Below, one piece after another: positions 54,643-62,135 of a stretch of DNA of 64,000 bases; position 1 is the stretch's first letter, and each line of letters starts with the position of its first letter. The translations under genes and the position numbers were made by a program. The stretch covers positions 62,001 through 126,000 of the forward strand of contig UQLR01000004.1 of assembly GCA_900541975.1 (NCBI GenBank), read 5' to 3'. The notes under the pieces are model-generated. The model saw only the letters and a list, made by a program, of their open reading frames with translations. It was not told where the DNA came from and searched no databases. Source of the stretch: an uncultured Oscillospiraceae bacterium (GTDB lineage Bacteria > Bacillota > Clostridia > Oscillospirales > Acutalibacteraceae).

Positions 54643-55272
54643 GTGGCCGTGCAGGCAGTTCCCACCAAGGGAAATTTGATAAACACAAAAAAATCGTTGG
54701 CGCTTGCCAGAGTTGGCTATGAGCTTCTGGACAGAAAACGCAACATTTTAATACGCGAAATGATGTCTCTGATAGAGCATGCCAATGCCATTCAGGACAA
54801 GATAGACAATGCTTACAGCACTGCTTATACCGCGCTGCAAAAAGCCAACATAACGCTTGGCTTTTGCGACGAGCTTTCACGCAGCATTCCTGTGGAAGAC
54901 AGTATAAAACTTTCTTATCGCAGCGTTATGGGCGTTGAAATTCCAATCTTATCTATTGACAGCGAAGAGACGCCGCCGTTGTGTTATGGAATGTATTCCA
55001 CAAACTCCATACTGGATGATGCTTATTTGAAATTCAATGAGGTAAAACGGCTGACCGCCGAGCTTGCTGAAGTGGAAAACAGCGTATACCGGCTGGCGGA
55101 TTCTATTAAGAAAACGCAAAAGCGCGCAAACGCTCTGAAAAACATTTTGATCCCGCGCTTTACTGAAACAGTGAAATTTATCACAGACGCTCTGGACGAA
55201 AAAGACAGGGAGGAATTTTCTCGCTTAAAGGTCATTAAGCGTCAAAAACAAAATAAAGAGAAAAGTAAATAA
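54643..55272 (+). CDS. ntpD: V-type ATPase subunit D (central axle)
   Basis: A 209-residue, two-helix coiled-coil axle protein. VPTKGNLINTKKSLALARVGYELLDRKRNILIREM is the D-subunit signature; the C-terminal helix ends in RRANALKNILIPR-like KRANALKNILIPRF. GTG 54643 is chosen since AAAGGCGG lies eight bases before it. It is the last gene of the ATPase operon. Confidence 0.92.
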   Translation: MAVQAVPTKGNLINTKKSLALARVGYELLDRKRNILIREMMSLIEHANAIQDKIDNAYSTAYTALQKANITLGFCDELSRSIPVEDSIKLSYRSVMGVEIPILSIDSEETPPLCYGMYSTNSILDDAYLKFNEVKRLTAELAEVENSVYRLADSIKKTQKRANALKNILIPRFTETVKFITDALDEKDREEFSRLKVIKRQKQNKEKSK

Positions 55273-55368
55273 AAAGGTTTCGTCCACCTCCCCGAAGATT
55301 CTGTTTTTCATATAAAAATAGTTTTTTCGTCAGCAAAGGAGTTATTTTATAACTTTTGCAAAGAGGTA

Positions 55369-55397
55369 TTTACTTTATTAGAAAGATGTGCTACAAT
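55369..55397 (+). promoter_or_regulatory. Promoter of the SPQTG surface-protein gene
   Basis: TTTACT (55369-55374), a 17-base spacer ending TGC and TACAAT (55392-55397), an extended -10. It lies 51 bases before the start. Confidence 0.72.
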
Positions 55398-55448
55398 TAA
55401 CGTAGTTATAGACGATATGTTCACCTTTTTATGTGGAGGTTATACAAA

Positions 55449-55946
55449 ATGAAAAAAATATTGGCTGTATTGTTTGCAGTTTTATGGATTTCGGCTTCTT
55501 CTGTTGTGGTTTTGGCAGCACCAAGCCCAACCGCTCCTGTAATTTATAATGTTACGGTTGAAGCGCAGCAGGGCGGTAGCGCGCATTCCTCTGTCGACAC
55601 CATGCAACAAGGCGACCAGGTTATCCTTACTGCAACTGTGGACGACGGGTATATATTTACCACTTGGAATATTAGCGGCGAATATGAAATTGTTGAAGGT
55701 ACTCTTTCATCAGAACGTATTGTCGTTCGCCCCGGTTCTGACATATATGCAACCGCAGGATTTAAGGCTGTTTCGGCAGATGTTCCAACTTCTCCTACAG
55801 AAAAACCGGCCCCGGGACCAGGCAATGATTCGCCCACTTCCCCGCAGACGGGCTATGATGGTTTTGTTTTTGCAGGCTTGTCCGTGTTGTTGCTCTTGGG
55901 TGTTACGCTGTTTGCGGTAAAAACACGTTCTGCCAAGGCGAAATAG
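55449..55946 (+). CDS. Surface protein with SPQTG sorting signal and InlB-type repeat
   Basis: A 165-residue exported protein. Signal peptide MKKILAVLFAVLWISASSVVVLAA is followed by a beta-rich domain of about 70 residues (VEAQQGGSAHSSVDTMQQGD; TATVDDGYIFTTWNI) like the divergent InlB B-repeat. A Pro/Thr spacer leads to SPQTG at about 131, a hydrophobic span and a KTRSAKAK tail. SPQTG fits the (S/P)PxTG motif known for the class B sortase of Clostridioides difficile; a class B sortase gene follows 109 bases later. Confidence 0.87.
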   Translation: MKKILAVLFAVLWISASSVVVLAAPSPTAPVIYNVTVEAQQGGSAHSSVDTMQQGDQVILTATVDDGYIFTTWNISGEYEIVEGTLSSERIVVRPGSDIYATAGFKAVSADVPTSPTEKPAPGPGNDSPTSPQTGYDGFVFAGLSVLLLLGVTLFAVKTRSAKAK

Positions 55947-55972
55947 ACGCATAAAGTTTTTTGAAGCTTAGA

Positions 55973-56014
55973 AACCTCCGCTTTTCTCTTATTGAACAGC
56001 GGAGGTTCTTTATT
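55973..56014 (+). terminator. Terminator after the SPQTG gene
   Basis: AACCTCCGCT (55973-55982) pairs with AGCGGAGGTT (55998-56007), then CTTTATT. It likely lowers sortase expression below that of the substrate. Confidence 0.7.
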
Positions 56015-56055
56015 CGGATCTGATTTTTCAGGCTTACAAGCTGACGGTGTTGCAT

Positions 56056-56847
56056 ATGAAAACAAAAAAACGTACAAAGCTCTGGATTGCGCTGCTGGCC
56101 ATTTTTCTTGTGGCAGCGGCCATTGGCACTGGCATAGCCATCTGGTATTTTTCCAGCGGCTATACGTCGCAGCAGTTAAAAGGTCTGGTGGAAACGCCTA
56201 CCGATTCCACAAACGCGGCAACAGACGCTACTGATACAAGCAGCGTTATATATAAAGAGAATCCAATTGATTTTGATAAACTTCAGGAAATCAATGCGGA
56301 TTTGTACGCATGGATCAAAATTCCAAATACCAGTATTGATTATCCGGTAGCGCAGGCATATTATGAGGCCGACAGCTTTTATTTAGATCACAATATATAC
56401 AAAGAATATGAATTTGCCGGCACAATCTATACGGAAAAGAAAAACAGTAAGGATTTCTCTGACCCCAACACGGTTTTATACGGGCATAATATGCTCAACG
56501 GGACCATGTTTCAAAACTTGCATTATTTTCAGGATCCTGTTTTTTTTAATGAAAACGATACGCTTTATATTTACACACCGGGCCATATTCTTACATACAG
56601 GATATTTGCCGCTTATCAATACGACGACAGGCATATTTTAAATTCGTTTGATTTTTCCGATGAAGCCGTTTTTGCGCAGTACCTGGAAGACTGTTTAAAC
56701 CCGCGTTCCATGCTTTGCAATGTACGTGAAGATACGACGCTTACCACGGATGATAAAATTATTACATTGAGCACCTGTCTTGGCAGTAATAAAAGTGTCA
56801 GATATCTGGTGCAGGGGGTATTGATCAAAGATGAGCTCACAAGATAA
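56056..56847 (+). CDS. srtB: Class B sortase
   Basis: A 263-residue membrane sortase. A basic N-terminus and one helix (about 8-32) precede the class B barrel: NADLYAWIKIPNTSIDYPVAQ near 92, His in TVLYGHNMLNGTMF near 140, Cys in IITLSTCLGS near 238 and Arg in KSVRYLVQG near 250. The long helix between beta strands 6 and 7 is typical of class B. Likely substrate is the SPQTG protein upstream. The 3' end overlaps the LCP gene by 17 bases. Confidence 0.93.
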   Translation: MKTKKRTKLWIALLAIFLVAAAIGTGIAIWYFSSGYTSQQLKGLVETPTDSTNAATDATDTSSVIYKENPIDFDKLQEINADLYAWIKIPNTSIDYPVAQAYYEADSFYLDHNIYKEYEFAGTIYTEKKNSKDFSDPNTVLYGHNMLNGTMFQNLHYFQDPVFFNENDTLYIYTPGHILTYRIFAAYQYDDRHILNSFDFSDEAVFAQYLEDCLNPRSMLCNVREDTTLTTDDKIITLSTCLGSNKSVRYLVQGVLIKDELTR

Positions 56848-58006
56848 CAGCAATATGCCGGAACCCACGGACGGTTCTGAAATGAGCAGACAAACCACGT
56901 CTGCTTCTACTGCAACCGACGATTTAAACGATTATATTTTTGTTAAAAGAAAAAAACGGCACAAAAAACATAAAGTCCGCAAAATCCTGCTGATTGTATT
57001 TGCCTGTCTTGCCGGATTTGTCGCGTTGACCGTTTCTACTGTTTTTATCCTGCAAAGCATAGGACATGACAAGCTGTTGGATTATCAGGACGTTGATATG
57101 TCTGCTCCTGTGATTGACGACGTGCCTGTACAGACAAACCAGGACGGGAAAATTGTTTTTTATAACGGGAAGACATACCGCTTTAATGAAACTGTTACCA
57201 GCATTTTATGCATGGGTGTTGATAAAGAAGAATTGGTGCTGGAGAACAACACAATTGGTACTGCCGGGCAGGCGGACGCAGATTTTCTGGTTGCTTTGGA
57301 TACCGCTACAGGGAAGATTACCGTAATTAATATTTCCAGAGATACAATGGTGGATGTAAACCTCTATTCAGAAAGCGGGCAGTTCCTGCAAACGGACCAG
57401 ATGCAGCTGTGTCTTTCTTATGCCTATGGCGACGGAAAGGAAACAAGCTGTGAAAATACAGTACGTTCTGTTTCCCGTTTGTTCTACGGTCTGCCGATCC
57501 ATTCTTACTTTGCAATTGATCTGGAGGCCATTAGCGTGCTGAACGATACGGTCGGTGGCGTGGAGGTCACACTGCAGGAGAACATGCAGTCCCCCTATGG
57601 CGGAACGCTCAGCGCCGGAGATACCGTAGTGTTGGTAGGCGACGAAGCAGAACGGTATGTGCGGTATCGCGATTCAGAGCAACTGGATTCAAACAACAGC
57701 AGGATGGAACGGCAAAAAAACTATTTGCAGTCGTTTCTTAACAAAGCGCTGACCTCGACTAAAAAAGACCTTTCCGTCCCTCTAAAACTGTACGAAGCAG
57801 CTTCTCCCTATATGGTAACCAACCTTTCTGTGGACAAGGTAACTTATCTTGCGCTGAATTCCATATCGCACGGAGGTATGGAGCCTGTATTTGAAAGCGT
57901 GCCGGGAACAGTAAAACAGGGAGAGAAATATGCCGAGTTTTATCCGGATGAAAAGGCGCTTTATGAAATGATTTTGCAGGTTTTCTATACAGAGGTGAAA
58001 GAATAA
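56831..58006 (+). CDS. LytR-CpsA-Psr (LCP) family glycopolymer transferase
   Basis: A 391-residue membrane protein. A cytoplasmic Ser/Thr-rich and then basic stretch (1-50) precedes one helix (about 53-78) and the LCP domain (about 120-330): INISRDTMVDVNLYS near 162, VGGVEVTL near 238, and the arginine-rich RYVRYRDSEQLDSNNSRMER near 278 that binds polyprenyl phosphate in the family. LCP enzymes attach teichoic acid or capsule chains to the wall. Coupled to the class B sortase by overlap, it joins two ways of decorating the envelope. Confidence 0.92.
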   Translation: MSSQDNSNMPEPTDGSEMSRQTTSASTATDDLNDYIFVKRKKRHKKHKVRKILLIVFACLAGFVALTVSTVFILQSIGHDKLLDYQDVDMSAPVIDDVPVQTNQDGKIVFYNGKTYRFNETVTSILCMGVDKEELVLENNTIGTAGQADADFLVALDTATGKITVINISRDTMVDVNLYSESGQFLQTDQMQLCLSYAYGDGKETSCENTVRSVSRLFYGLPIHSYFAIDLEAISVLNDTVGGVEVTLQENMQSPYGGTLSAGDTVVLVGDEAERYVRYRDSEQLDSNNSRMERQKNYLQSFLNKALTSTKKDLSVPLKLYEAASPYMVTNLSVDKVTYLALNSISHGGMEPVFESVPGTVKQGEKYAEFYPDEKALYEMILQVFYTEVKE

Positions 58007-58017
58007 AATATGGCAGG

Positions 58018-58041
58018 AGGAACAGAGCAAGCTCTGTTCCT
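58018..58041 (+). terminator. Hairpin after the LCP gene
   Basis: AGGAACAGAGC (58018-58028) pairs perfectly with GCTCTGTTCCT (58031-58041). No long T run follows, so it is a probable rather than certain terminator. Confidence 0.55.
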
Positions 58042-58162
58042 TTGCTGTTTGTCTGTATTTTATCGTCTTCTTTGGAGAAAACCGGAAAAATATAAGATGT
58101 ATAAAGCAGGTTTACGCCGTATTTCATAATTCTTTAAAATGTATTGAAGGCGAGGTACTTGT

Positions 58163-58834
58163 ATGCAAAAGTTTGAGAAAACAATTGAGATGCACTGTCC
58201 ATGCAAAAAGAAAACGTGTTCAAGATATGGAAAATGCGGAGAATGCCTTTTATACCACCGCCAGCATAAACGTTTTCCTCCATACTGTAAACGCAGAGGC
58301 AGAAACTCTAAAACGATATTTGAAACACCGCGTCTGCTTCTGCGGGAACTGGAGCAGAACGATTTTGCAAACCTGTGCGGCCTGCTGCAGGATAAAGACG
58401 TTATGTATGCTTATGAGCACGCTTTTGATACACAGGAAGTTACGCAATGGCTTCAAACACAGCTGCAGCGTTACAGAAAGGATGGCTTTGGCCTGTGGGC
58501 CGTTATTTTAAAGCAGACTGGTGCGTTTATCGGGCAGGCAGGCATTACTATGCAGGAACTGCCTACCGGGTATGAGCCGGAAATTGGGTATCTGTTAAAA
58601 AAAATGTACTGGCATTGTGGATATGCTACAGAAGCAGCGCGCGGGTGCATGGAATATGCTTTTTCCATTTTAGAACTTGACAAAATCTGTTCCATTATAC
58701 GTGACAACAATCTACCGTCGCAGCGAGTGGCCGTGCGCTGCGGCATGGTGCAAAAAGGCCGGTTTATTAAGCATTACTACGGTATGGATATGCCGCATTT
58801 GATTTTTGAGGCAGAAAAAGATGCCTGTTTTTAA
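58163..58834 (+). CDS. GNAT acetyltransferase with an N-terminal cysteine cluster
   Basis: A 223-residue protein. The first 45 residues hold CPCKKKTC, CGECLLYH and PPYC, six cysteines in a pattern that suggests a small metal-binding module. From about 52 a RimJ/RimL-type GNAT domain follows: TPRLLLRELEQNDF, EIGYLLKKMYWHCGYATEAARGC (acetyl-CoA loop) and NNLPSQRVAVRCGMVQKG. It may acetylate a protein N-terminus or a small amine. A strong terminator follows; the gene stands alone. Confidence 0.85.
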   Translation: MQKFEKTIEMHCPCKKKTCSRYGKCGECLLYHRQHKRFPPYCKRRGRNSKTIFETPRLLLRELEQNDFANLCGLLQDKDVMYAYEHAFDTQEVTQWLQTQLQRYRKDGFGLWAVILKQTGAFIGQAGITMQELPTGYEPEIGYLLKKMYWHCGYATEAARGCMEYAFSILELDKICSIIRDNNLPSQRVAVRCGMVQKGRFIKHYYGMDMPHLIFEAEKDACF

Positions 58835-58876
58835 AAAAGCCCTGCGCGCTTAAAAATATCCTGGCAAACTGTCAGG

Positions 58877-58922
58877 AAGCGCACCGTCCGCAATTTTCCA
58901 CTGCAGACGGTGCGCTTTTTTT
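58877..58922 (+). terminator. Strong terminator after the GNAT gene
   Basis: AAGCGCACCGTC (58877-58888) pairs with GACGGTGCGCTT (58906-58917), ending in a run of T's to 58922, directly before the convergent ansA stop. Confidence 0.88.
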
Positions 58923-58924
58923 GT

Positions 58925-59959
58925 TCATTTTTCAGGAAGCGTTTCAAAAAACAGGGTTTGTTGCATCAACCGCTCCGGTTCTGTTTCATTTTGATTATAT
59001 GCGATACACAGCTTTGTATACGCTGCCTCGGGCGATATGTTAAACAGGGGCGCAACGCCCGCCTGTAAAAGCGCATGCTCCGTTGCATACAGGCCGCTTG
59101 CCTGCCGCCTTTTAAAAGATGCGCCATATACCGCCGTTTTCTGCCGGCGGCAACGTTCTATAAATGGAAGCACACTGGTTGCTTCTTCCCCCTGTGTACA
59201 GGCCGTTGCGCTATGATACAGGTACAAAAGTACCACCTTTGTATTTTGAACGGGGAAAAGATCATACTGCATATTTGGATATGGTTGCACCATAAGCACA
59301 GGGGTTATAAAAACAGGCGGTTGCGTGAAGACCGGCTTTTGATCAGCACGCAGTTCTTCGGGCTTTGGATTACAGGGGCTTATATTTGGAATAAACGCGC
59401 CGTGCTCCATATAACCAAAAGGCGCACCGCCAAACGGCGTAAACACATCCAGATACGCATCCGCCTGGCACAGACGTGAAGCAAGATAAATTGCCTGCTT
59501 CCCCTGTTTGTCGCGATAAGATACAAAAACGCCTTTTAACCCCGCGTTTGTTATAAAATCCACCGCAGCCTTAAAATTTTCAAGCCCGTTGCTTTTTACA
59601 TCCGCAAGCGGACGGTCTGCTGCCGTCAACATAACAGGAACAGGCGTGTGGCGCAAAAGAAAGCTTACAAGCGCCGCAGTATAGGATAAGGTATCTGACC
59701 CGTGCGTGATAATCACACCGTCAAAGGCCTGCAAATCAATTGAAAATAAATATGCGCATAATCTATTCCAGGTGCTGTAGGTTGTATTTTCGCTTAACAG
59801 CTGTAACGGCTGTACCGGAAGAAAGTTTGCTGTTTCTCCATATTTTTGCACATACTGGCTAAGCAGTGCATGGGATTGCCGCCGGTCCACATTGATGATA
59901 CGGCCCTGTGTACGGCTGCCAATTGTGCCACCTGTAAACACGATTAAAATCTTTTTCAT
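58925..59959 (-). CDS. L-asparaginase, type I-like
   Basis: A 344-residue asparaginase that hydrolyses asparagine to aspartate and ammonia. Both catalytic threonine motifs are seen: VFTGGTIGS near 8-16 and IITHGSDTLSYTAA near 84-97, with the Lys/Asp pair in PLADVKSNGLENF. No signal peptide, so it is cytoplasmic. It has HGSDT where many enzymes have HGTDT, a tolerated change. It runs convergent to the GNAT gene and follows ptsI on the same strand with a 121-base gap. Confidence 0.92.
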   Translation of the reverse strand: MKKILIVFTGGTIGSRTQGRIINVDRRQSHALLSQYVQKYGETANFLPVQPLQLLSENTTYSTWNRLCAYLFSIDLQAFDGVIITHGSDTLSYTAALVSFLLRHTPVPVMLTAADRPLADVKSNGLENFKAAVDFITNAGLKGVFVSYRDKQGKQAIYLASRLCQADAYLDVFTPFGGAPFGYMEHGAFIPNISPCNPKPEELRADQKPVFTQPPVFITPVLMVQPYPNMQYDLFPVQNTKVVLLYLYHSATACTQGEEATSVLPFIERCRRQKTAVYGASFKRRQASGLYATEHALLQAGVAPLFNISPEAAYTKLCIAYNQNETEPERLMQQTLFFETLPEK

Positions 59960-60080
59960 TTACAATTCGTCCTTTTTATACTGCGCTGCTTTTACAGCCA
60001 CTTTTATAAAATTTCTGTTCAAACAACATATAGCAGATATACATTTGTTCCGGTTTGTCCCACACAATTGTCGGATGTGA

Positions 60081-61787
60081 TTATCTGCGGGCATGTTCAG
60101 TCAGACACCGTAAAACTTCCTGCTGTGTAGAAAGGGACATAACCTTTTGCGCAAGCAGATCCGCCTCCTCCTTACTCCATGCGGCAATGGCCTTTCTTGT
60201 TGCAAGAATACTTGTCGGGCTTACGCTGTATTCTTCCAGTCCAAAGGATATGAGCAACGGGATCAGCAATGGATCCGCTGCAGCTTCGCCGCACATTCCT
60301 GCCAAAATACCCGCATCCTTTGCACAAGCTATAATACGCCGGATCATACGCAAAACGGCAGGGTCGTAATGGGAATATAAATATGCAACATTGGCGTTCC
60401 CCCTGTCGGCGCACATGGTGTACTGCGTCAGGTCGTTTGTTCCAATACTGAAAAAATCAGCTTCTTTTGCAAGCAGATCTGCAATAACGGCCGACGCCGG
60501 CGTTTCCATCATCACACCCAGCGGAATGGTGCTGTTAAACGGCACACCCTGGTCTGTAAGTTCGTCTTTAAGCTGCGCAAGCAGCACTTTGACCTGGCGC
60601 AGTTCTTCTACACGGGTTACAAGCGGCACCATGATTCGTATATCACCATATGCGCTTGCGCGGAGCAGAGCGCGCAATTGCGACTTATAGATATCTGTAC
60701 GTTTCAGGCAAAAACGTACAGCCCGGAACCCTAAAAAAGGATTTTCTTCTTTTTGCAAACCCAAATATGGAATTTCTTTATCGCCGCCAATATCCAGCGT
60801 ACGGATGATAACCGGCTTTCCTTTCATAAGCAACGCAACTTTTTTATACGCTTCAAATTGCGTTTCCTCCGTAGGAAGCGCAGTTTGATCCATAAACAGG
60901 AACTCCGTTCTGAAAAGGCCAATGCCTTCACAGTCGTTGTCAAAGGCCGCCTGCGCGTCAAGCGGAGTACCAATATTGGCTGCAAGCTGCACAATACAGC
61001 CGTCTTTTGTGGCTGTTTGTTTTCCGATAAATACTTTAAGCGCCTTTCTTTCTTCTAAATAGGCCTTTTGCTGTGCGGTATAGTCTGCAAGCTGCGCAGG
61101 ATCTGGCGATTGCAATACCTTGCCGCTGTCGCCGTCCAGGATCACTATATCCCCGTCATGCAAAATATCTGCGGCATGCTCCAAACTGAGCACCGCCGGT
61201 ATTTCAAGCGCCCTTGCCAATATAGCGCTGTGCGAGGTTTTCGAACCGGTCTGCGTAATGATTCCGGCTATATTCTCTTTGCAGATTCCGGCCGTCATGG
61301 AAGGTGTCAGCTCTGCCGTGACAAGCACCGTACCCGGCCGAGCCTTGGAAATATCCACCTCTTCCCTTCCAAGCAAAATACGTAAAATACCGTTTTTAAT
61401 ATCCTTTACATCCGTTGCGCGCTGGTTGGTAAGATCGTCATTCGTCGAAGAAAAAATAGAAATAAACATATCGCACACGCTTTCCAGTGCGCTTTCTGCA
61501 CATTGTCCGCTTTCTATGAGTTTTTCCATTTCTTCACGCATATATGGGTCCTGTAACATCAAAACGTGCCCCCGCAGAATTTCCGCTTCCTTTTCACCTG
61601 CAGTCTTTTTTAGCCTTTCCGCTTTTTCCAGCGTTGCACTGCAAAAATCTTCGACCGCGTTCTGATAGCGTGCAAGCTCGCTTTGCACATTTTCAACTGC
61701 TTTAGGCACATATGACAGGTCATGCTCTTTGATCAGCAACACTTTGCCTATACCGATTCCTGAGGAAGCACCTATTCCCTTTAACAT
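60081..61787 (-). CDS. ptsI: PTS enzyme I (phosphoenolpyruvate-protein phosphotransferase)
   Basis: The 568-residue first enzyme of the sugar phosphotransferase system, which takes phosphate from PEP and hands it to HPr. The phospho-accepting His is in TQTGSKTSHSAILARAL near 190; FRTEFLFMD near 294, the PEP site VPLVTRVEE, GVMMETPASAVIADLL and the catalytic Cys in GMCGEAAADP near 500 are all present. ATG 61787 has GGGGTGA upstream. It follows ptsH by 32 bases in the fruA-ptsH-ptsI order. Confidence 0.96.
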   Translation of the reverse strand: MLKGIGASSGIGIGKVLLIKEHDLSYVPKAVENVQSELARYQNAVEDFCSATLEKAERLKKTAGEKEAEILRGHVLMLQDPYMREEMEKLIESGQCAESALESVCDMFISIFSSTNDDLTNQRATDVKDIKNGILRILLGREEVDISKARPGTVLVTAELTPSMTAGICKENIAGIITQTGSKTSHSAILARALEIPAVLSLEHAADILHDGDIVILDGDSGKVLQSPDPAQLADYTAQQKAYLEERKALKVFIGKQTATKDGCIVQLAANIGTPLDAQAAFDNDCEGIGLFRTEFLFMDQTALPTEETQFEAYKKVALLMKGKPVIIRTLDIGGDKEIPYLGLQKEENPFLGFRAVRFCLKRTDIYKSQLRALLRASAYGDIRIMVPLVTRVEELRQVKVLLAQLKDELTDQGVPFNSTIPLGVMMETPASAVIADLLAKEADFFSIGTNDLTQYTMCADRGNANVAYLYSHYDPAVLRMIRRIIACAKDAGILAGMCGEAAADPLLIPLLISFGLEEYSVSPTSILATRKAIAAWSKEEADLLAQKVMSLSTQQEVLRCLTEHARR

Positions 61788-61819
61788 GGCATTCACCCCT
61801 TGATTATTTGCACAAGGCA

Positions 61820-62083
61820 TTATTCCCCCAGCCCGGATTCAACCAACGCAAGCGCTTTGCCAAGCGCTTCCTGCTCATCAGGACCGCTGCATTCTATCTC
61901 AATTTCGCTGCCGCATTTAATACATGCGGCAATAATATTCATCAGACTCTTTCCATTTATTTTATTCCCGTTAAAATGGATCCATACGTCGGACTGAAAT
62001 TTTCCCATTGCATTTGCAAAAACACCTGCAGGGCGCATATGAAACCCCTGTCCGTTTGTAAGCGTTACTTTTTTTGATACCAT
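61820..62083 (-). CDS. ptsH: PTS phosphocarrier protein HPr
   Basis: An 87-residue HPr. The phospho-histidine is in GQGFHMRPAG (residue 15), and the regulatory serine that HPr kinase uses in Firmicutes is in INGKSLMNI near 46, so it can take part in catabolite control. It differs from the common LHARPA core by FHMRPA, as seen in other Clostridia. The gene lies 52 bases after fruA. Confidence 0.94.
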   Translation of the reverse strand: MVSKKVTLTNGQGFHMRPAGVFANAMGKFQSDVWIHFNGNKINGKSLMNIIAACIKCGSEIEIECSGPDEQEALGKALALVESGLGE

Positions 62084-62135
62084 TGTGAAGCACTCCTTTA
62101 CTATTGTTCAGGGAAACATCCCTTTCTGCACCGTT

